Shown: in pieces, positions 62,296 through 64,000 of the stretch
How the letters are laid out: each line of letters starts with the position of its first letter
Position numbering within the stretch: the stretch's first letter is position 1
DNA from: Paenibacillus stellifer
GTDB lineage: Bacteria > Bacillota > Bacilli > Paenibacillales > Paenibacillaceae
NCBI RefSeq assembly: GCF_000758685.1
Contig: NZ_CP009286.1
Coordinates: 464,501-528,500, forward strand
Direction of reading: 5' to 3'
Length of the DNA stretch: 64,000 bases
Translations under genes and position numbers: made by a program
The notes under the pieces: model-generated
What the model saw: the letters and a program-made list of their open reading frames with translations, nothing else
Database searches by the model: none
What the model was told of the DNA's origin: nothing

Positions 62296-62589
62296 ATGTT
62301 CATCAATATCATAATGGGATGGTTATTTCCTTGGATGATTGCTTTCGCATTCAATGAAATTGGGTACCATATGAAATGGTGGAGTGTAACTCCTACTGAA
62401 GCAGGAATAATTTCATTTATTCCATATAATCTGGGGATATTTCCGGTTATTAGTTGTTTGTTGATTTACGTACGAAAGAAAGTTTCATTAAATCCGATGT
62501 TTCTTATCTTTATATTTAGCATCATAAAAACATTGATGGAGTCATGGTGCATAAATCCAACCTTATTAACCAACAATAAGCGAATGTGA
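62296..62589 (+). CDS. Small membrane protein, possibly truncated CBO0543-like
   Basis: A 97-residue protein with three helices (IIMGWLFPWMIAFAFNEIG, FIPYNLGIFPVISCLLIYV, PMFLIFIFSIIKTLMESWCI). The early part resembles CBO0543-type membrane proteins of Clostridia and Bacilli, which are usually longer, so the C-terminus may be lost. TTGGAGGAATC precedes the ATG. Low GC like its neighbours. Confidence 0.6.
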   Translation: MFINIIMGWLFPWMIAFAFNEIGYHMKWWSVTPTEAGIISFIPYNLGIFPVISCLLIYVRKKVSLNPMFLIFIFSIIKTLMESWCINPTLLTNNKRM

Positions 62590-62611
62590 ATATAAAAAAG
62601 GTGGTTCTTCC

Positions 62612-63838
62612 ATGAAAGGTACAAAGGGCGCTTTAATTGCTCTTGCTTCCATCCCACTAATCATGACACTTGGAAATTCCATGCTGTTGCCTGTTCTGCC
62701 GCAGATCTCTAAAGAACTTGGCATCAATGCTTTTCAAGTCAGTATGATAATCACGGTTTATGGTCTTATAGCCATCTTAATGATTCCAATTGCCGGATAT
62801 TTATCCGACCGCTTTGGACGAAAAATTGTTATTTTACCCAGTCTTATTCTTGCTGCCTTGGGCGGAGCAGTTTGTGTTGCAGCAGCCTGGTTTTTAACCG
62901 GAGAAAATGCATATTGGGTCATACTAGGGGGACGTTTTCTTCAGGGGATTGGAGCCGCAGGCGCATTCCCGATCGTACTTCCTTTCGTTGGAGATTTGTT
63001 TAAGGATGAGAAACAGGTTAGCAAAGGATTGGGAATCATTGAGACCGCCAATACCTTTGGTAAAGTGTTAAGTCCCATCCTGGGAGCATATCTGGGTACA
63101 TTGTTGTGGTATGCTCCCTTTATTGCGATTCCAGTCCTTTGCTTAATTTCCTTTATGCTAGTTATGTTCTTCGTTAAAAAACCAAAAACAGGGGAACAGT
63201 CGGAAAAAAAGAGCATTGGGCAATTTTTAACCGAAATAAAAGAAATCTTGCACGAGAAGGGCCACTGGCTGTATGCGATATTTACGATTGGCGGAATATG
63301 TATGTTTGCAACTTTCGGAGTGTTGTTCTATTTATCCGAGATACTTGAAGCGAAGTATAACCTCCATGGAGCCACAAAGGGTTTTGTGTTGGCAATCCCG
63401 CTTGCGCTCTTGTGTCTGGCTTCTTACGGGAGCGGAAAAATTATTGGCAAAAACAAGCCACTAATGAAATGGCTGGGGTTCGGTGGAATTGCTGTTCTTA
63501 CGGCAGCGATGCTCATTACTGGTTTTAGTAACAATATTTATTTTATAGTAGGATTCTTATCCTTAAGCGGCATTGGTATTGGAGCGGCATTGCCTTGTAT
63601 GGATGCGTTAATCACGGAGGGGCTTGAAAAAGACAATCGGGGAACAATCACTTCCCTATTTAGCAGTATGAGGTTTATTGGAGTTGCATTGGGGCCGGCG
63701 ATCGTTTCGCTCCTGATGAACCGTGGACATTGGGTTTTATTCGGCACAATGGCAGGGGTAGGTGTAATCGGTGTACTGCTGTCCTTATTCGCGGTAACTC
63801 CCAGCAAGGGGAAGACAATCAGAAGAAAAGTAACCTAA
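62612..63838 (+). CDS. MFS multidrug-type exporter
   Basis: A 408-residue transporter with 12 helices. Motif A is GYLSDRFGRKIVI between helices 2 and 3, motif B region LGGRFLQGIGAAG in helix 4, and motif C ETANTFGKVLSPILGAYLG in helix 5, which marks a drug:H+ antiporter (DHA1, Bmr/BCR-like). GGTGGTT-type weak site before the ATG. It follows the small membrane protein gene by 22 bases. The substrate is unknown. Confidence 0.9.
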   Translation: MKGTKGALIALASIPLIMTLGNSMLLPVLPQISKELGINAFQVSMIITVYGLIAILMIPIAGYLSDRFGRKIVILPSLILAALGGAVCVAAAWFLTGENAYWVILGGRFLQGIGAAGAFPIVLPFVGDLFKDEKQVSKGLGIIETANTFGKVLSPILGAYLGTLLWYAPFIAIPVLCLISFMLVMFFVKKPKTGEQSEKKSIGQFLTEIKEILHEKGHWLYAIFTIGGICMFATFGVLFYLSEILEAKYNLHGATKGFVLAIPLALLCLASYGSGKIIGKNKPLMKWLGFGGIAVLTAAMLITGFSNNIYFIVGFLSLSGIGIGAALPCMDALITEGLEKDNRGTITSLFSSMRFIGVALGPAIVSLLMNRGHWVLFGTMAGVGVIGVLLSLFAVTPSKGKTIRRKVT

Positions 63839-64000
63839 GAGTGAAAAAAGAAAGTTTAATCCGCCGGCGTGTGCGCTAATTCTATAATTTGAGAGGTATG
63901 ATCCGTGTAGGTCGAAACACTCCAATTAAATGATACTTTTGGAAAGGTTCTGGACGATAAAAACGGTTAAACACCCGAATTATTGAGTCATGCTCACTTA
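63839..64000. other. Terminal intergenic sequence
   Basis: No complete gene or clear regulatory site is seen in the last 162 bases. Confidence 0.5.

Overview
The window looks like chromosomal DNA of an endospore-forming, high-GC Firmicute, most likely Paenibacillus or a close relative. The grounds are strong AGGAGG-type ribosome binding sites, TPP, T-box and cobalamin leaders, a gerK-ordered germinant receptor operon, CotF-type coat proteins, YwbE, a CcdC-like protein, and family-level similarity of most products. No rRNA, complete insertion sequence, prophage or CRISPR array is visible.

Layout. 1-1.8 kb: thiamine-precursor ABC uptake operon (minus strand) behind a promoter, a TPP riboswitch and a terminator. 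2-10 kb: CorA-like membrane protein, flavin-type stress protein, EAL protein, then a two-component system followed by an ABC exporter (ATPase plus two permeases) of the bacitracin/lantibiotic-resistance type. 10-16.6 kb: SmtB/ArsR sensor, CPBP protease with PadR regulator, a Zn/Cd/Pb P1B-ATPase whose consensus promoter carries a 12-2-12 ArsR-type operator, and a chemoreceptor. 16.8-22.1 kb: LDH-like enzyme, CcdC-like and GlsB-type membrane proteins, a lactonase, and a ComQ-like prenyl synthase followed directly by a small ComX-like pheromone precursor. 22.1-31.3 kb: large membrane alpha/beta hydrolase, MerR regulator with a divergent 20-bp-spacer promoter, a heptamer repeat field, patatin, and a sulfate uptake operon (sbp-cysT-cysW, no cysA) with a terminator leader and a yezD-like gene. 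31.5-44.5 kb: Nnr repair enzyme, two GNATs, L-serine dehydratase (sdaAB-sdaAA), YwbE, an HNH protein, an AAC(3)-like enzyme, serS with a T-box leader, and an FMN reductase. 44.6-51.4 kb: ribonucleotide reductases on one strand, class III nrdD-nrdG then class Ia nrdA-nrdB, headed by a pair of NrdR boxes, a cobalamin riboswitch and an array of DnaA-box-like motifs. 51.7-52.2 kb: second thiamine-binding protein and tRNA-Thr(CGT).

From about 52.3 kb, right after the tRNA gene, the DNA becomes visibly AT-richer and carries broken or short genes (truncated DUF262 protein, decayed amino-acid permease) mixed with sporulation genes: two CotF-plus-partner pairs around an alcohol dehydrogenase, a gerA-gerC-gerB operon and a DUF3231 protein, then LysE and MFS exporters. 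This looks like a variable region beside a tRNA gene.

The most interesting candidates are: (1) the orphan ComQ/ComX-like pair with no ComP or ComA in the window; (2) the layered control in front of the RNR genes (NrdR boxes, B12 riboswitch, helically phased TCCACA motifs); (3) the terminator leader of the sulfate operon, which overlaps a possible Cys-containing leader peptide; (4) a series of unrelated intergenic minisatellites with periods of 7/14, 15, 16, about 20 and 37 bp. Start codons were chosen from ribosome binding sites and family length, so several differ from the longest open frame.
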